From contig NC_134018.1 of assembly GCF_040712315.1 (NCBI RefSeq), positions 46,191,335 through 46,255,334 of the forward strand: DNA of 64,000 nucleotides. Reading direction: 5' to 3'. This DNA comes from Castanea sativa. Taxonomy: Eukaryota > Streptophyta > Magnoliopsida > Fagales > Fagaceae. A program made the translations under genes and the position numbers. This document shows, piece by piece, positions 11,451-24,525 of the stretch; positions within the stretch are counted from its first letter, which is position 1, and each line of letters starts with the position of its first letter. Under the pieces are notes generated by a model. It was not told where the DNA came from, searched no databases, and was given only the letters and a program-made list of their open reading frames with translations.

Positions 11451-12559
11451 AATTTTGAGGAAAAAAAAACTTTTTAAGTGTTTTTGGAATAAGTATCCTA
11501 CAAGTAACACATTTTTATTGGTAGGCATTGATTCATTCTTTAAAAGTTGTACTTTTTCGATTATCTCTCCAAGTTGTACTTACAAGTTAGAAGGGAGAGC
11601 CAGAAACGTTTGAATTCACTAACAAGCAACAACTCTTTTGACTTGGAGCTCAAAGCCCTGTTTTTATTTTTTTGTTGAAAAACTTTGTTTTTCTAATTGA
11701 TTGAAACACCGAACCACTTCGAGATGACTTTTTTTAACACGCAATTACAAAAGAGTTTTTTCCACTTCGTTTCGTTTTAATTGGAAAGAGTCAACAGGCT
11801 TCTAATTTTGAAAAGTTCAATTTGCTCACCTTTGTTTAACATAACAGCGTTTGGGTGGCTGTTTGATAAGAAATTTATAGTAATATTGTTTAAGTATTGT
11901 AAATATATGTATTGTGGTGTTTAAACAATGAATACTATTGTTAAACAACAATACCAAATGGGCTCTAGATCTCTCTTCTCTACTATCTTAATTGAATCGT
12001 AGAATCGTAAGCTAGTTTGAACATAGATAAACTATTTTTTCTTTTCTTTTGAAAGAGTAGAGTTCAAGGTGTTCTTGAATAGTTTCATTCATTTATAGTC
12101 TTAAAAAATAGGATTCTAGTTTAAAATGGATAAAATGGCATTTTGTTTTGGTTTTTCTTTATAAACAAACACAAGCGTATGGGAGATGAAAATATGTTCT
12201 AACACATAACATAATTATTTTGGGTTAAATTAAAGAGAAGTACTACATTTACAACATGTTCACAATACTTTCACAACAAATTATAGATGGTAAGTTGTTA
12301 GTTCTAATTTGAATCCATAACTAAAATTATTTTTTTGTCCATCCGTAATAATAAAAAACAACTTGGCACATAGGTAGATCAATAAAACTTTTTTTTTTTG
12401 AGAAGCCAATAAAAAATTTATAGAAATATTTTAAAAATGTTATAACTCTTCATAATTAAATTTTGACTAAAATATTGTTTGCTAAAATGTGAATGCCGTA
12501 ATTTAAGACTAAGAAACCTATCACCCGGGGGTATATTATGTTTCATATATATATATATA

Positions 12560-12910
12560 TATGAGTCATTCCTTTCACATTAAAGTGGACCCAAAGATAA
12601 TGTATTTTTCCTTGTCACAAACCTTTTGCCGCCTCGTGTATTAAAAAAGGAAAATGTTAGGAAGTTGTGAGTGATGGAGTTGTGAACCTACCTCTTTAAC
12701 TATATCACTCACAATTTTTCACGTGACAAAAATTATAGTCCTATCATTCCCCTCGCATGTCAATGGGCCCAAACATAATGAATTTTTCCTCACAAACCTT
12801 TTGCCGTTCAACTTTATTTCCTCATGTATTAAAAAAGAAAATGCTACGACCGCAACTTGCTCATGTGACAAGTTTTGAGCAGTAGAGTAAATGCAATGAC
12901 TCCACAACTC
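12560..12910. repeat. Imperfect tandem duplication, ~170 bp unit
   Basis: Two diverged copies lie at about 12565-12730 and 12735-12910. Each contains 'tcacaaaccttttgccg', a following 'cctcgtgtattaaaaaag' or 'cctcatgtattaaaaaag', and 'gaaaatg' phrases. No coding content seen. Confidence 0.65.
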
Positions 12911-14330
12911 TACTACTAATAATTTGGCATAAAAATAAAAATTGTGTTCCTAACATTACACGTTAAAGAGTAAGAGAGAGACCACTCAACTACTTCTCTT
13001 TAATAAATAGGGAGTCTGAGTTCTGGCTAACCACAGTGGCATTGGTAACACCAAAATGTCAAAAAGGTGATACTGATGAATGAAGAAACAACAGAGAGAT
13101 AAAGATAGAGATTGAACAAGAAGGAAGACCAAAACATCATAATAAAAGAAGAAAGTCTTCTAGTAGGGGCTGCCTGGGCTGGTGGCTCTGTGTTTTGGCG
13201 GTGAGGTTCGTTCGAGAGACCCCAGACCCTAGAACTTCTTGGCATTTGATACCTTGTCGGGACTCGCAGACAGTGACGTGTTCCCACTACTCCATGCGCA
13301 CGTTACCCCACACAATTCACCCCAAAACTCAAATACCCAAACACCCACCACCGCACCAACACCATTCCCTTTCTCTTTCTTACATTTGTTTTCACCGAAG
13401 TCCCACTCTTAAGAAATCTCCACCCTTCACACACTTGCTTCATTCGCTACTTTTCTGTGTCTTTGACCATATCCTCTGCACCTTTGCCCACATTAACCAT
13501 ATCTACACCCCCAAAAATAAAACCAATCCAATACAAGGGCATGCCATTTTTTTTGTTCTCTTTTATGATTTGTGTATTTAAATGAGTTTCCATAAGAGAA
13601 GGATGTAATCATTTTTCTTTGACGAATAAGGATATTTAAGCATTTGATTATTTCGTTGGGTACGTTTTATACACACCAAATTATTACAAGGGAGAATTCC
13701 TTTAGAATAGTCCTAAGATATTGACAAAAATTTCAAATTTAGAATCTCGTAAATATCATAAAGTCTTAAAAACCACTTAACTAACCTCTTAAAGTTGAGG
13801 ATGAATGTAATAATAAAAGCTTACTCAAGAGCTTGAAACTTGGCTAAATTAAAGAAAACAAATTAGAATCCTTCAACTTAAAAAGTTGAGAAATACTAAA
13901 ATCATTTTCTCTTTCCAAAGTAGTAAGGAAAAAAAGAGAACCATTTGATTAAGTATAGGAAAATTAATTACAAATTACTTTTGTGTGAGTTGACATTATC
14001 ATAATTTAGTCCATATATTTTTTATTGTTACATTTGATCCTCTAAATGTTGAATTAAAATAAAATTTTTAAGGGTAAGTGGTTCCAATTAAAATACCATT
14101 AACAATTTCATTTAAATTGAAACCATAGTGAGTTAAAATATAACAATTCAAAAGAGGATAATTTATTTGTCCATAAAAATGTAAATTTGTTAATTTTTAA
14201 CATATATAATTCTAACAATTTCAGTTTAATCAAAACTTTAGGGCCCAAATGTAATAATTGAAAGTTTTGAGAACTAAATTGTTATAGTGATATATCACAA
14301 GAAGATAAATTATAATTTATCCTTTGATTT
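12911..14330. other. Spacer without a supported gene
   Basis: Contains a 128-codon plus-strand open frame (13195-13581) rich in His, Pro and Thr that matches no family I know, in C-rich low-complexity DNA. Otherwise AT-rich spacer. Confidence 0.5.
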
Positions 14331-14334
14331 ATAC

Positions 14335-14570
14335 AAATATTAAAGTATACTTTTGACCTTTAAAAATTGAGTTATTTTCATTTTGGCCTTAATGTTTCAA
14401 AATTTTCATTTATGCCCTTTATATTTGATTCAGTTTTTTGTTTGCCCCTTCATAAAAATGAAAATTTTAAAACATAAAAGACTAAGCAGATTACTTAATC
14501 AAACATGAAGGCCCAAAAAAAAAATCGAAACATAAAAAATTGTATGAAAGCAAATAAAGCATGGCCAAGA
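14335..14570. repeat. Fold-back repeat, copy 3
   Basis: Third copy of the family at 8930 and 11060, with 'cattttggcctt' phrases on the left and 'aaggcccaaa' type complements on the right. Confidence 0.6.
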
Positions 14571-15600
14571 TAAAAATAACCTCTAATTTAAGTCCTTTAA
14601 GAGCCCATCTGGCATGAACTTATAAGTTTCAATTTATTTGAGTTTTTACATTTTCTGTATTATTTATAGGTCCTATTGTACTATTTAACTAGTTTTTAAC
14701 TCTTTTTTCTACATTTTTAATAAAAAGATTTCAGTTTTAACTAAATAAACTGTTCTCAAAAGGATCCTGGTATCAATAATATGTTTTAATAAATTTTTAG
14801 CTAAAATACAAAACTGACTCAATAAGTTTCTTAAAATTTCATTTCAGTCCTCTAGTTTTGCTTTCGTTTATTTCAGTTTTCTAACTTTCAAGTTTATTCA
14901 ATTAAGACTTTTTCATCAATTTTTCTTATATGTTGTAGTTAATTTTTCAATTTTAAAAAAAAAAATTCAAATTTTTTAAATTAAAAATTTCAATTAATGA
15001 TTAAAAATATTTTTCAGATATTTTTTTTGAAAATTTTTTAACAAAAGTTAACGGAAAGACCTTAATTAAATAAATTTAAAATTTAAAAGACTGAAATTAA
15101 CAAAAATAAAGTTAGAGAAGTGAAATGAAATTTGAAAAAACTTAAAAGAATTAGTTAAGTATTTTAACCAATATTTTTAATAAAATATATAAATTTAAGT
15201 ATTTAAGTATTTATCAATATTTTTTTTATTGGTGCACTTTAAATGGGTTACCTTAAAGGAAAGATGTAGACAATAAAAGCTCTCACTCAACTTGGAGCTA
15301 GAAACTTTGAACAGCACAAAACCGTTTACCAGGGAGACAAGAAAATTCAGCCCACTGCAAAACCGCTACTGATTGATAGATACACGAATCCTTATCGTAC
15401 GCCAGGGGAGTGCTAACCTCTTTTAACGTACACCCACTGCCCCAGAACACAGACCTCTCTGCTTCTTGCTAAAACTCAAGGCCCCCCTCTCTACCTCAGA
15501 ACTCAGAATAGACCAGAAATCCTGGGCTGTTGCTTCCTTGTAGTACTAATCTACTCAATCTGTGTGTAAGCATTCAGGTACAAAGCTAACAGAGACTCCT
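14571..15600. other. AT-rich spacer upstream of the AHL gene
   Basis: Low-complexity A/T tracts to about 15240, then a more balanced region that probably belongs to the AHL promoter. No gene is recognised. Confidence 0.5.
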
Positions 15601-16312
15601 CTCCTCTTTTCTGTTCAGAAATATTAAAGAAGAAGGAAATAAATGCTTTACACTTTTTTATGTACAACCTATTCACGTAGTTGGGTTTCATGAAAATGGC
15701 ATCTTTTGACTGATATTTTGGAGTGCAAGGTAATTTATTTCTTTTTGGTTGTTTATATTTGGTGTGAGTTTAGATCCTTGATTTTTCTGAGTTTTGGTGA
15801 AGTGGGTTTTTTACTTTTTTTAGTGGATCAGTTACTACTTTTAATGTTTGCTGGATCTGATTTTTTGCAATTTGGAGTGTGAGAGTGGTAATGATTAGGG
15901 TTTATATGCAGGACAAGGAAAACCCATGTTGTTGTGTCTGATTCATGCAAGATGGTTAGCTTGGTTTGGGTGAGGAGGAAGGGATAAGGTTTTTTGGATT
16001 GTTTGTATCTGTTAGATTTGGGGTTCTTTATTTGAGCTCTCAATCTACAAAAACAGCAAACAAACAAACAAAGAACAAAGAAGAAGCTAGAACCTTTAAT
16101 CCTTTATCTATATTCTCGGTGCTATTGGGTTTCCAAAGCTGGCTAACTAGCTCTCTTTCTTATTTGAATTGTATTTTATCATTATTCAAATCAACGAGGC
16201 AAATAAAGACACGGGAAGAGTGAAGAGTGATACAAAAACAAGAAAAAGCTTATAGGATTTGTCTCAAAGGTAAAGTCTTTTTTGAGTTTTTCTCTTCTCG
16301 GAGTTCTTGAAC
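15601..16312 (+). promoter_or_regulatory. AHL leader with probable 5' UTR intron and upstream ORFs
   Basis: A strong donor (GTGCAAG|GTAATTT, near 15730) and acceptor (TTTATATGCAG|GACAAGG, near 15911) suggest an intron in the untranslated leader. In the following exon, an ATG at 15926 opens a 15-codon upstream ORF ending TGA at 15971-15973. An overlapping 11-codon ORF runs from the ATG at 15952 to the TAA at 15985-15987. Upstream ORFs of this kind usually lower translation of the main frame; that effect here is inference. Confidence 0.45.
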
Positions 16313-17308
16313 ATGGCGAGTCGATGGTGGGCTGGGAATGTAGCGATGAGAGGTGTGGACCCCATGTCCTCGACCCCATCGCTTCATCTGAGAAACCCAG
16401 ACGAAGATAGTGGCGGATTGAACAGTCTCGGACCCAGAAGAGAGCAAGAATTCATGGACAACAACAATCATAACAGTAACACCAATACTACTTCCACCAA
16501 TAGTAGCACGAGCAACACCACCACCCCACAAAGGCAAAACCTTGAAGAAGAAGATAGCCGAGAGATTGATCATGAAGCTGAGGACTTGAATAATAGCGGT
16601 GGCCATGAACTTATCGAGCCAGGTAGTAGTAGTGGGCGCAGGCCACGTGGCAGACCACCGGGGTCGAAGAACAAGCCAAAGCCTCCAATAGTGATCACAA
16701 AAGAGAGTCCCAATGCTCTTCGAAGCCATGTATTGGAAATCAGCAGTGGGAGTGATATTGCTGAGTGCATTGGTACTTTTGCTAATCGAAGGCATAGAGG
16801 GGTCTCGGTTTTGAGTGGTAGTGGCATTGTCAATAATGTTACTCTTAGGCAACCAGCTGCACCTGGTGGAGTCATTACTCTTCATGGAAGATTTGAGATT
16901 TTATCTCTATCTGGTGCTTTCTTGCCTGCCCCGTCGCCACCCGGGGCCACGGGGCTGACTGTGTATTTAGCTGGTGGGCAAGGCCAAGTTGTTGGTGGCA
17001 CCGTTGTCGGTCCATTGGTGGCTTCAGGGCCGGTTATGGTTATTGCGGCGACGTTTACTAATGCGACGTACGAGAGGTTGCCATTAGAGGATGAGGCGGC
17101 GGTTGGGGAAGGAATGCAAGTGCAGCAACAACAACAATCAGGACTGAATTCTGGGACTAATGGGAATCCAGCAGCAAGTCAAGGTTTGGGTGAACAAGTG
17201 GCCGGTTCAATGCCTATGTACAATTTACCTCCAAATTTGCTACCAAATGGTCAGATGCCCCATGATGTCTTTTGGGGTCCTCCTCCTCGTCCACCTCCAT
17301 CTTACTGA
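16313..17308 (+). CDS. AT-hook motif nuclear-localised (AHL) protein, clade A
   Basis: Plant nuclear DNA-binding protein that binds AT-rich DNA through an AT-hook and assembles into trimers through its PPC/DUF296 domain; relatives act in growth, flowering time and hypocotyl length control. Single exon, 331 aa. An Asn/Thr/Ser-rich linker (residues about 44-75) and acidic stretch precede one type-I AT-hook, [16 protein letters not shown] (about 109-124). The PPC domain follows (about 130-255), with the conserved GRFEIL core and [16 protein letters not shown]. The tail is Gln/Pro-rich and ends in [11 protein letters not shown]. One hook plus this PPC type and no intron place it in clade A, nearest to AHL15/19/20 (MASRWW start, PNGQMPHD tail). 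The start is the ATG at 16313; the codon two upstream is TTG. Confidence 0.95.
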   Translation: MASRWWAGNVAMRGVDPMSSTPSLHLRNPDEDSGGLNSLGPRREQEFMDNNNHNSNTNTTSTNSSTSNTTTPQRQNLEEEDSREIDHEAEDLNNSGGHELIEPGSSSGRRPRGRPPGSKNKPKPPIVITKESPNALRSHVLEISSGSDIAECIGTFANRRHRGVSVLSGSGIVNNVTLRQPAAPGGVITLHGRFEILSLSGAFLPAPSPPGATGLTVYLAGGQGQVVGGTVVGPLVASGPVMVIAATFTNATYERLPLEDEAAVGEGMQVQQQQQSGLNSGTNGNPAASQGLGEQVAGSMPMYNLPPNLLPNGQMPHDVFWGPPPRPPPSY

Positions 17309-18834
17309 GGGGGGGAGAGTAAGAGAGAGAGACGAAGTTTAGGGGGATTCGTGTTAGTTTGGTTTTGCTGACTTTTTTTTTTGTGCAAAATGTTTTGACT
17401 GTTTCTTGTAAGCAATAGCAATTAAGCAAGGTAGGACTTTTTGTTTATATCTCTTGCTTGTGACTCTTAGTCTGCTGGCCAACTAGGAATTTGAATCTCA
17501 GTTTTCTTGTTAGTTTCGGATTACTTGTTTCTCTCTCTAATCAAGTTGCTTTGGAAGATTTCATTTTTTGATGATGTAGGTAAAGGATGTAGTCAAGAAA
17601 TAAAGTTGGAGATGCAAATTATGAGAGAAATTTCTTCTTATGGTAAGCAGTAGTTTGTATTAGAGACGAGATTTTCCTTATTTATTTTTATCTTTTAAAT
17701 CTTAAATGGAACAGATTTAATGTTTTCAATATACTTGATTAATGTTTTGTTTTTCATGGAGCAATGATATTGCTGAGAGGCTACTATGTGCTTCAGTCGA
17801 AAATAGATCAAACTATCACTCCTTGGGTAGTGTAATGAATCAACACCTTCTAGAGCTAGAGAGAGAGAGAGAGAGAGGGAGGAGGGGGTTTCATTGATAA
17901 TTCCCAGAATGATGGTTACTTGATTAGAGAGAGATAGAGAGGTTCGTTAATAATTCCCAGAATGGTTTTTAGACTTTATTCATTTATTTGGGTTGGGGGG
18001 AGGGGTGTGTTAATGCTTGGGTGCAAGTTGCTTTCGATGCTTTATACTTGCCAACGCTATTGCTACGGGTCATTTCTGACTACATAAAGCAAATTGACAC
18101 TTGTCATATAACAGCACAGGTAGATAAGCAAAATACATGCACCATATAATAAGGGTTACAAAATTAGGCTTTGTTTCATTGTCGTAGTTATGCATATTGA
18201 ATGAATCAACTATGCTAAACAACACCACTACTAAGTTTCTCTCTCTCTCTCTCTGTATTGTATGTGTGTTCAGTTGTTATTGTTGAATGAAAATATTAAA
18301 ATTTGGAATTTTTGCTAATGTCTGTGGAATTTTAGAAGTTATTAACTCAATGGAAAGATATCATCTCTTCTTTGTGATATTTCCTTTTCAACAAACTCTT
18401 AGTTCATTTTTCAATAACAAATTCTAAACGGTAGATGGAATTGAACCTTGCTACTGTATATTTGATGTGGTTTAATGGAGTTGTTTCAGGTCAATTTTTT
18501 ATGCATTTTAGGGACTTTCTGCAATGGTTCCTGCTTTGATGAACTTTTTAAATTCACTAATGCTATCTTTCGATACAAAATATCTACAAATTTACAATGG
18601 TTGTTAAATATGAAGTGGGAATAGAAAATGAATCCATTTTCTGCGGTAGCATAACCATATATAGTGTGCTAACATGCACAATAGTGGTCAATAGCCATTG
18701 TTTTTTTGGTTAATTATAGGTAAAGATCTTAAGAGTGTTGGGTAAAATAGGACTATGAGTCATTAACAATAGAATTTATATTGTTATTATAGCTACTATG
18801 TTACTTATCATTTAATTTTTGTTAAATTATGATA
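17309..18834. other. AHL 3' flank and spacer
   Basis: The 3' untranslated region of the AHL gene is followed by spacer with a (GA)n tract near 17857-17877 and a (TC)n tract near 18237-18255. No gene recognised. Confidence 0.55.
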
Positions 18835-18837
18835 ATT

Positions 18838-18980
18838 AGCCTCTGAGGCTAGCTTGGATGACTTGGCCTTGTTATACCGTGTCTGTCTTGTGTTTGAGTC
18901 CTCACCTAAAATGAGTAAATTGTGAGTGTTGCCTATATCTGGGGTTTAAACCCTCTCCCCCCTCCACATTAAAAAAAAAA
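18838..18980 (+). mobile_element. Possible tRNA-derived SINE
   Basis: About 140 bp with a box-B-like stretch (TTTGAGTCCTCACC), a C-rich end and a terminal A-run at 18971-18980. This is the layout of plant tRNA-derived SINEs, but box A is weak and no clear target-site duplication was found. Confidence 0.4.
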
Positions 18981-21900
18981 TGTTAATTCATGAATGAAGA
19001 TTTTTTATTTATTTAATCAAATATAACAAATAATGATAAAGAAAGTATAAGGCAAAAGGTATAATAAAGGAACATTATATGAAAGTGTAACTGCTATATT
19101 GCAAATCATGATTCTGGCCTCCCAGCATTTTCATTGATTTTGAGTTAATTTTAAGATACAATATCAATGTATTATTTATTATTCAGTTTTCCTATTTCTA
19201 AAAAGTGGAATTATCTCTAGTCTCTTCGACTCTTGACCCCACAAATCCCTATCTTTAGCATGTTGAATCTTCTTTTTGGAAAGAGGATAAGTACAACTTG
19301 CCTAAAAAGGCAGGTCATCATTGTATAATTTGTATAAGTTGGACAACACATCAGAGGTGTTTTGTTACCTTTCTCCTCTCATCCTTTTCTTGGGGTTAAA
19401 GTTGATTGAAGTTGGGATATGATAAGGTTCCAAGGTGGTGGGTAGTTATTATAAAAAATGTATCAGTGTTGCAAAGTAGTGAATAGTGATTATATTTAGT
19501 TCTTATATATGTAAATCCTTGTGTGCTAGATGGTATTGTTTGTATGAAAATTCCCATATCTAACAAAACCAACAAACATGCATCTGTGCTTATTCACATG
19601 TAAAGATGAGAGAGTGGAAATTTGAATAACCTCTCTTATAGATGAATATATGGTAATTAAACTAGAGGGAAATGCAGTATGTGTGATGGAAGATTGTCTA
19701 TTTAAATGAGAATAAATGTAATTAGATCAAAAGGGATAGTGTTTTGATACTGGCTTTGCTTGGAAAATGTTCTCGTGATTTATCTATGCAATGAATGCAT
19801 GCATGATCTCTTTTTGTTCGTTTTCTCTTTCTTTTTTCTTTTTCTTTTTTCTTTTGGGGGGGGGGGGGGGGGTTTGTTGCGCTTAATGAAATCTGACTTT
19901 CTTTGTTTTTATTTCTGGTATACATTTGAAAATTGTTAGAACCATTCAGTCACAAAATCTATGATTGTGTCTTGTCAATGTTTTAAGTTTCGTTATGTTC
20001 AAATGATGTGTACTATTGCATCTTGGACCTTTAATGAGTTCTCTATAATCGGCCTTCCTTTTTCAAAACTTGTTACTTAAAAGTCATTGTTTTGCCGTGT
20101 TTTGACTACAGTATGAACCAATAGGAAGCAAGCACTCACATCACCCTTGACATTTATGGTTACGTCTTTGTTGTATTGAATTGTATGTTAAAACATGGTA
20201 TATATGGGAATACATTAGGCTTATTATGGTAACCTAAAACCACGGTAGCCTGTGCTATTACAAAACACCATGGTAGCCCATGATATTCTAAAGAATCATG
20301 GCCTGCATTATTTATGGTAATATCTTGATATAAAATATCCTAATATAATCTAACAATGACTATGAATAAAATGTATCATCTATATATTATTACACTTATG
20401 TTCTAGTAACTCTTATTTAGGCTGCTGATGCCCCCTTTTCATTGGTTTTCTTTTCCCCTGAACATCATTTTGTTTGATCTGTTCCAGTATGAACAATGAT
20501 TATATTCCTATGTAGGAGGTGTCTTCTTCTCATTGACCGTAGAGAGGCCTCTTATTTTCTTCTTCATGCCAACTAGGACTTTGTTATAGGAACAAATGCC
20601 CTTAAGACTGGAAACAACCGCACCCATGCCACATTGATTACTCTCAGTTATCCATGTCAGAAAATAAAATGCAATGCTATATATTCGGTTGAAATATTCT
20701 TCTATTATCTAGTTACCAGAGCTGATGTCATAGATGTTGGTTACACACTTGCTTACACTTCAAGCTTCTTGTAAAGGGTAGGGAGGATAAATAGCTGAAA
20801 AATGTGATTCCCTTAATATTCTCCCTTTTTCTTTATTCATCCAAAAAATATTGTCATTTACTCAATCCCATAAGCTTTCTTTAGACTAATTGTTTGAGTA
20901 TTTGCAGCCTGAACGGGTAGTCAACAGCTATAGCATTAACTTAAAAAGCTGTTTGGGTGCCTTTTGCTTCAAAGTTGCTCGTCCAAATTTGTAGCGTTCC
21001 ACCCATCCGTGTGATGCAAGCATCTGCCAAAAGATGCATGTGTACCACCCCTATTATTTTTCTGTTCTGCATTGATGCTTTAATCAGTGAGATGATTCCA
21101 TGTGTGTCTTCTTCTTTTTTAACTATTTTTTATTTAACATTTTCGGTTAAAGTAAAATTCAGCTAGCAAGCAAAAGTTTAGTGCATTCTCATCAAGGCTC
21201 TACCACAGCATTTTTAGTCAGGTCATGAAGTTCAAATATGAGCATTGAGCAATATCAATTTTAGGTATCTGTGCTGACTCTATTATTTCCTAGTTCTTAG
21301 AATTACTGAGAGAGAGAGAGATCCCTAAAGCTTGCTTAAGTTCTTTCTGGGTCGGGACCAAAGATATCTCTGTATAGCCCTTTTGCCTTGCCTTTTGGGT
21401 CAAAAGGAAATTTTATGGTCATGATTGGTTGGGTTTTGGACAGTTGCTATGTTAAAGTCAGAACATCCCCCCTAAACCACAAACAGATTACAAAACAAGA
21501 AAAAGATGGGTAATTTTTTTTTTTTAAAGAAAAAAAGAAGAAGGCTGATTTGCATTTGTTTACTTCAAGAACTGTAATTATGCTCCTACTATTTAGTACT
21601 TACTGACTTGGAAAGTCAATAATAGGCCATAATGGATTTTTTTTTTTTTGCTGAATAGGCCATAATGGATTGAAGCTGTCATGTTTTAGCTTTAAAATGC
21701 AATGATGTGATTAAGCTATTCCGAGTCTTTGATAAGATTGTTAGGACAAGCAAGTCTTGTCTGTTTGGGTATTTCGTTTTTTTTTTTTATAGCTTATTTG
21801 TATAATATTTATCAAAAGATATAATTTCTAGTAGTTTTTATGCTAAATGTGAGTATTAAAAATTAAAAATTGGTTCATTTAATTTTCTTTCAAACACTAG

Positions 21901-22268
21901 TATAGTTTTAGCTCATCTTTGAATTAAATTACATATTCAAATTAGTTCATTCATTTTTTTGAACAGATTTTAGTTTGTCTATGACTTGTTTAATTAACGG
22001 AATCTTTCTCTATATAAAATAAACATTGGGTTATAAATTTTATATAGCTTCACAAATCTTAGTGGATGCATCATATAGCTATTGTAAGTAATATTATCCT
22101 CCTCGAACCAAAACTTATTTCACATGTAAAAGATGGGTTCTAGAATTTATAGTAAAGTGGTTATTTTCTTGGTATAAATGTACTCTTCTATAGCATGAAG
22201 TGATTATCTTCATTAAAAAAAAATCAAATAAAAATCTAAATTTCAAAAAGTTTAAATTAAAACCATGT
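18981..22268. other. Spacer without recognised genes
   Basis: AT-rich spacer. It includes a run of 17 G at 19856-19872 and a small direct repeat (AATAGGCCATAATGGAT at 21621 and 21656) flanking a T-run. Frames such as 20957-21166 show no domain. Confidence 0.5.
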
Positions 22269-22926
22269 TGTAGGGGTATTGGGCCCAGTAATTTATGAAG
22301 GACGGCCCAACGAGGTCTTTTGGGCTAGAAACCCAAATCCGAAAACATCAAAATGATCGTGGAGTATTTAAGTGTCCCATACCGTCCGAGGAGTAGATTT
22401 GTCCTCGGAATGTTAAGCCGATGATACAAAGTATACGTGGAGGACAGTAGAAAGAGCGGTGGAATGTCTAAAGTAAAGCTGCTACCACCGCCCATATATT
22501 AAAGACTCTGTAATTGATACGCTGACAGTATAGATGGAAGGATGGGACCTGAGCATAGAGCTTGGAACTTGGTCCCAAATCCCAGCGGGCTTTAGGGAAG
22601 AATGGATGGGACAAGTATCCAAAAATGAGGGTTGCAACCATAAAGTGGAAGATGATGAAGAGAAGAGGAGGAGTATAAAGAGGAGGGAAGGCATACGAAG
22701 AAGTGGGAGAGGCTTTTTGGGAAAGAAAAAGTGTATGATAATCAATATTTGTATCCAAACTTGAGAAATACTACTAGAAACTATCCTCGGAAACAGCCCG
22801 AGGAGGAATTCTCAGTCTTACTCTTTGCAAACGATTCTTTGTTTTGTTCCATTGGGCCCAAAGCCCGTTCTTTTTGTAATTGTCTAAGCCATCCTTGAAA
22901 TCTAAATTACAAACCCACCCTCTACA
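22269..22926. mobile_element. Solo LTR (about 658 bp)
   Basis: Begins TGTAGGGG and ends CCTCTACA, an inverted terminal pair of the TG...CA type. It is GC-richer than its surroundings, with phrases 'cgaggag' and 'cctcggaa' repeated. No internal gag or pol follows on either side, so a solo LTR is the simplest reading. A clean 5-bp target duplication is not visible (CATGT versus AATTC), so the borders may be slightly off. Confidence 0.6.
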
Positions 22927-24151
22927 AATTCATTGTGAAAAAAGGTCTTTCAAGCCCATTTTCCTCCCAGTCGTGGTTTGGGAAATTGAATTGTGTCCTT
23001 ACACATGTATTTTTCAGAATTTTTAATTTGCTTCCATTTATGTGCTCTACAAAGTTAAGATGAATAAAATGGAAATATATTGAAAGGTAGGATTCAAAAT
23101 GAGAAAATTTACGAAAAAAACAAAAGTAGTCCTTATTGATTAAAAGATGAGGGCAACTTGCTTCAAAATGTTTGGTCATGTTCAATGGAGAGAAATTAAT
23201 GCACTTACAAGAAAGAGTAAGTTGATTTTAGTTGAAGAAATGTAAAAACAGAAAGAAAAACCAAAAATCACATCAGTAAAAGTAAAAAAAAAAAATGACA
23301 CGTTAATTAAGGAAATAACATAAAGTATAACTTAAGAGTCAAATTAAGGAAAATAATACATGTTGACTTCAAAATTGTGGGGTTAAGACTTTGATGTTGT
23401 TGTTTGTAAAGTTCAATGAGCTATCATTAACTAAAATAGGTTAAAGTAACTTAAGTTTACACAAATTTTAACCAAATTCTAATTAAAAGAAATCCTTCTA
23501 TATAATATTAGGTATATTATACGAGAGTTGTGAAATTATATATTAATAATTAGTCATTTAATTATTATTATCCAAAAATTTTGGTGAAAATCATATCATA
23601 ACATTGTTTCTCAAGTGAGATTTTATTGTTAAAGTTTAAAAATATTTAAAAAATATTGCTTTGATTTTCAAGAGTTTATATGAATAAAAGAAGTTTAAAT
23701 ATTATAATATTTACATATATATAATAAGGTCTTTTATTCAACGATGTAACTAAATGTATTATAATAAGGTATTATAATATCCACTTACACCATGTAACTA
23801 AATGTAAGTATTAAAAGTGTAAGATATAATTTTACAATGAATCACATTTTAAATACTTAACATTATGTTTTCAGTGCAATTCTATTACAAAAATGTTAAA
23901 ATACTAAAAAACTACTTCCAAAAAGGGAATATATCACCTATAATGTAATATATTACACTTCCAAAAAGGGCAATTCGACTAATTGCAACATGTCAGGTCA
24001 CTTAGAAGCTTGATTGTCTTTAACTTTCTTGTCTTAGGGAAAGAAAAGAAGACAAGTTAAAGGATGGACATAAAGATGTTATGGCATCATTACTTTGTGT
24101 GGGAGATCGTTGATCATGTATAAAATCTCATAATAAAATGATAAATTATAA

Positions 24152-24525
24152 TTAAAAATAGGGTCATGCTAACGAGTGCTCTTAGGGTATTGGTTAACAA
24201 TCTATTTTAGGAAAGTTTTAACATCATTTTTATGAGAAATGAAAAAAAAATTCAATTAACTACCACGCACCCTTGGTGCGATGGTCACTTCACAAGTATA
24301 AATGTTTGTGGAGTGTGGGGGGCAAGGACCAGAGTTTAAGTCTCCAAGAGGGAATTTTACACACATATATACTTAAATTAGATTAGAGTATAAATTTTAT
24401 TTTGTATTAAAAAAAAAAAACTGTTAAAACATTAATTTCTTTTTTCCTTTTCCCATAAAAATTTTATTTAAATGAATTATTAACTAATGTCCAAAGGACA
24501 TTCGTTAGCATTGCTCTTAAAAATA
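24152..24525. mobile_element. Mutator-type MITE, copy 2, interrupted by a SINE
   Basis: The element is 24161-24516, flanked by a perfect 9-bp repeat TTAAAAATA (24152-24160, 24517-24525). The terminal inverted repeats match the copy at 9420. Unit 2 of the duplication has the empty site with one TTAAAAATA near 54398, which confirms both the borders and the insertion after duplication. The middle is split by a SINE (about 24262-24420). Confidence 0.92.
24262..24420 (+). mobile_element. tRNA-derived SINE, copy A
   Basis: Contains a box-A-like stretch (TGGTGCGATGGTCACTTC) and a box-B-like stretch (GAGTTTAAGTCTCC), and ends in an A-run. It shares the whole body with the copy at about 54471-54637. 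Inserted into the MITE, since MITE sequence continues on both sides. Confidence 0.75.

Noticed and set aside
13195..13581. 128-codon plus-strand frame rich in His/Pro/Thr
   Set aside because: No recognisable domain, low-complexity C-rich DNA and no splice or promoter support.
16307..16309. TTG at 16307 as start of the AHL gene
   Set aside because: The ATG two codons later gives the usual MASRWW-type start.
16250..16885. 211-codon minus-strand open frame over the AHL gene
   Set aside because: Shadow of the plus-strand AHL coding sequence; the AT-hook and PPC are on the plus strand.
22482..22764. Several 75-95 codon frames on both strands
   Set aside because: They lie inside the solo LTR and share no domain with known proteins.
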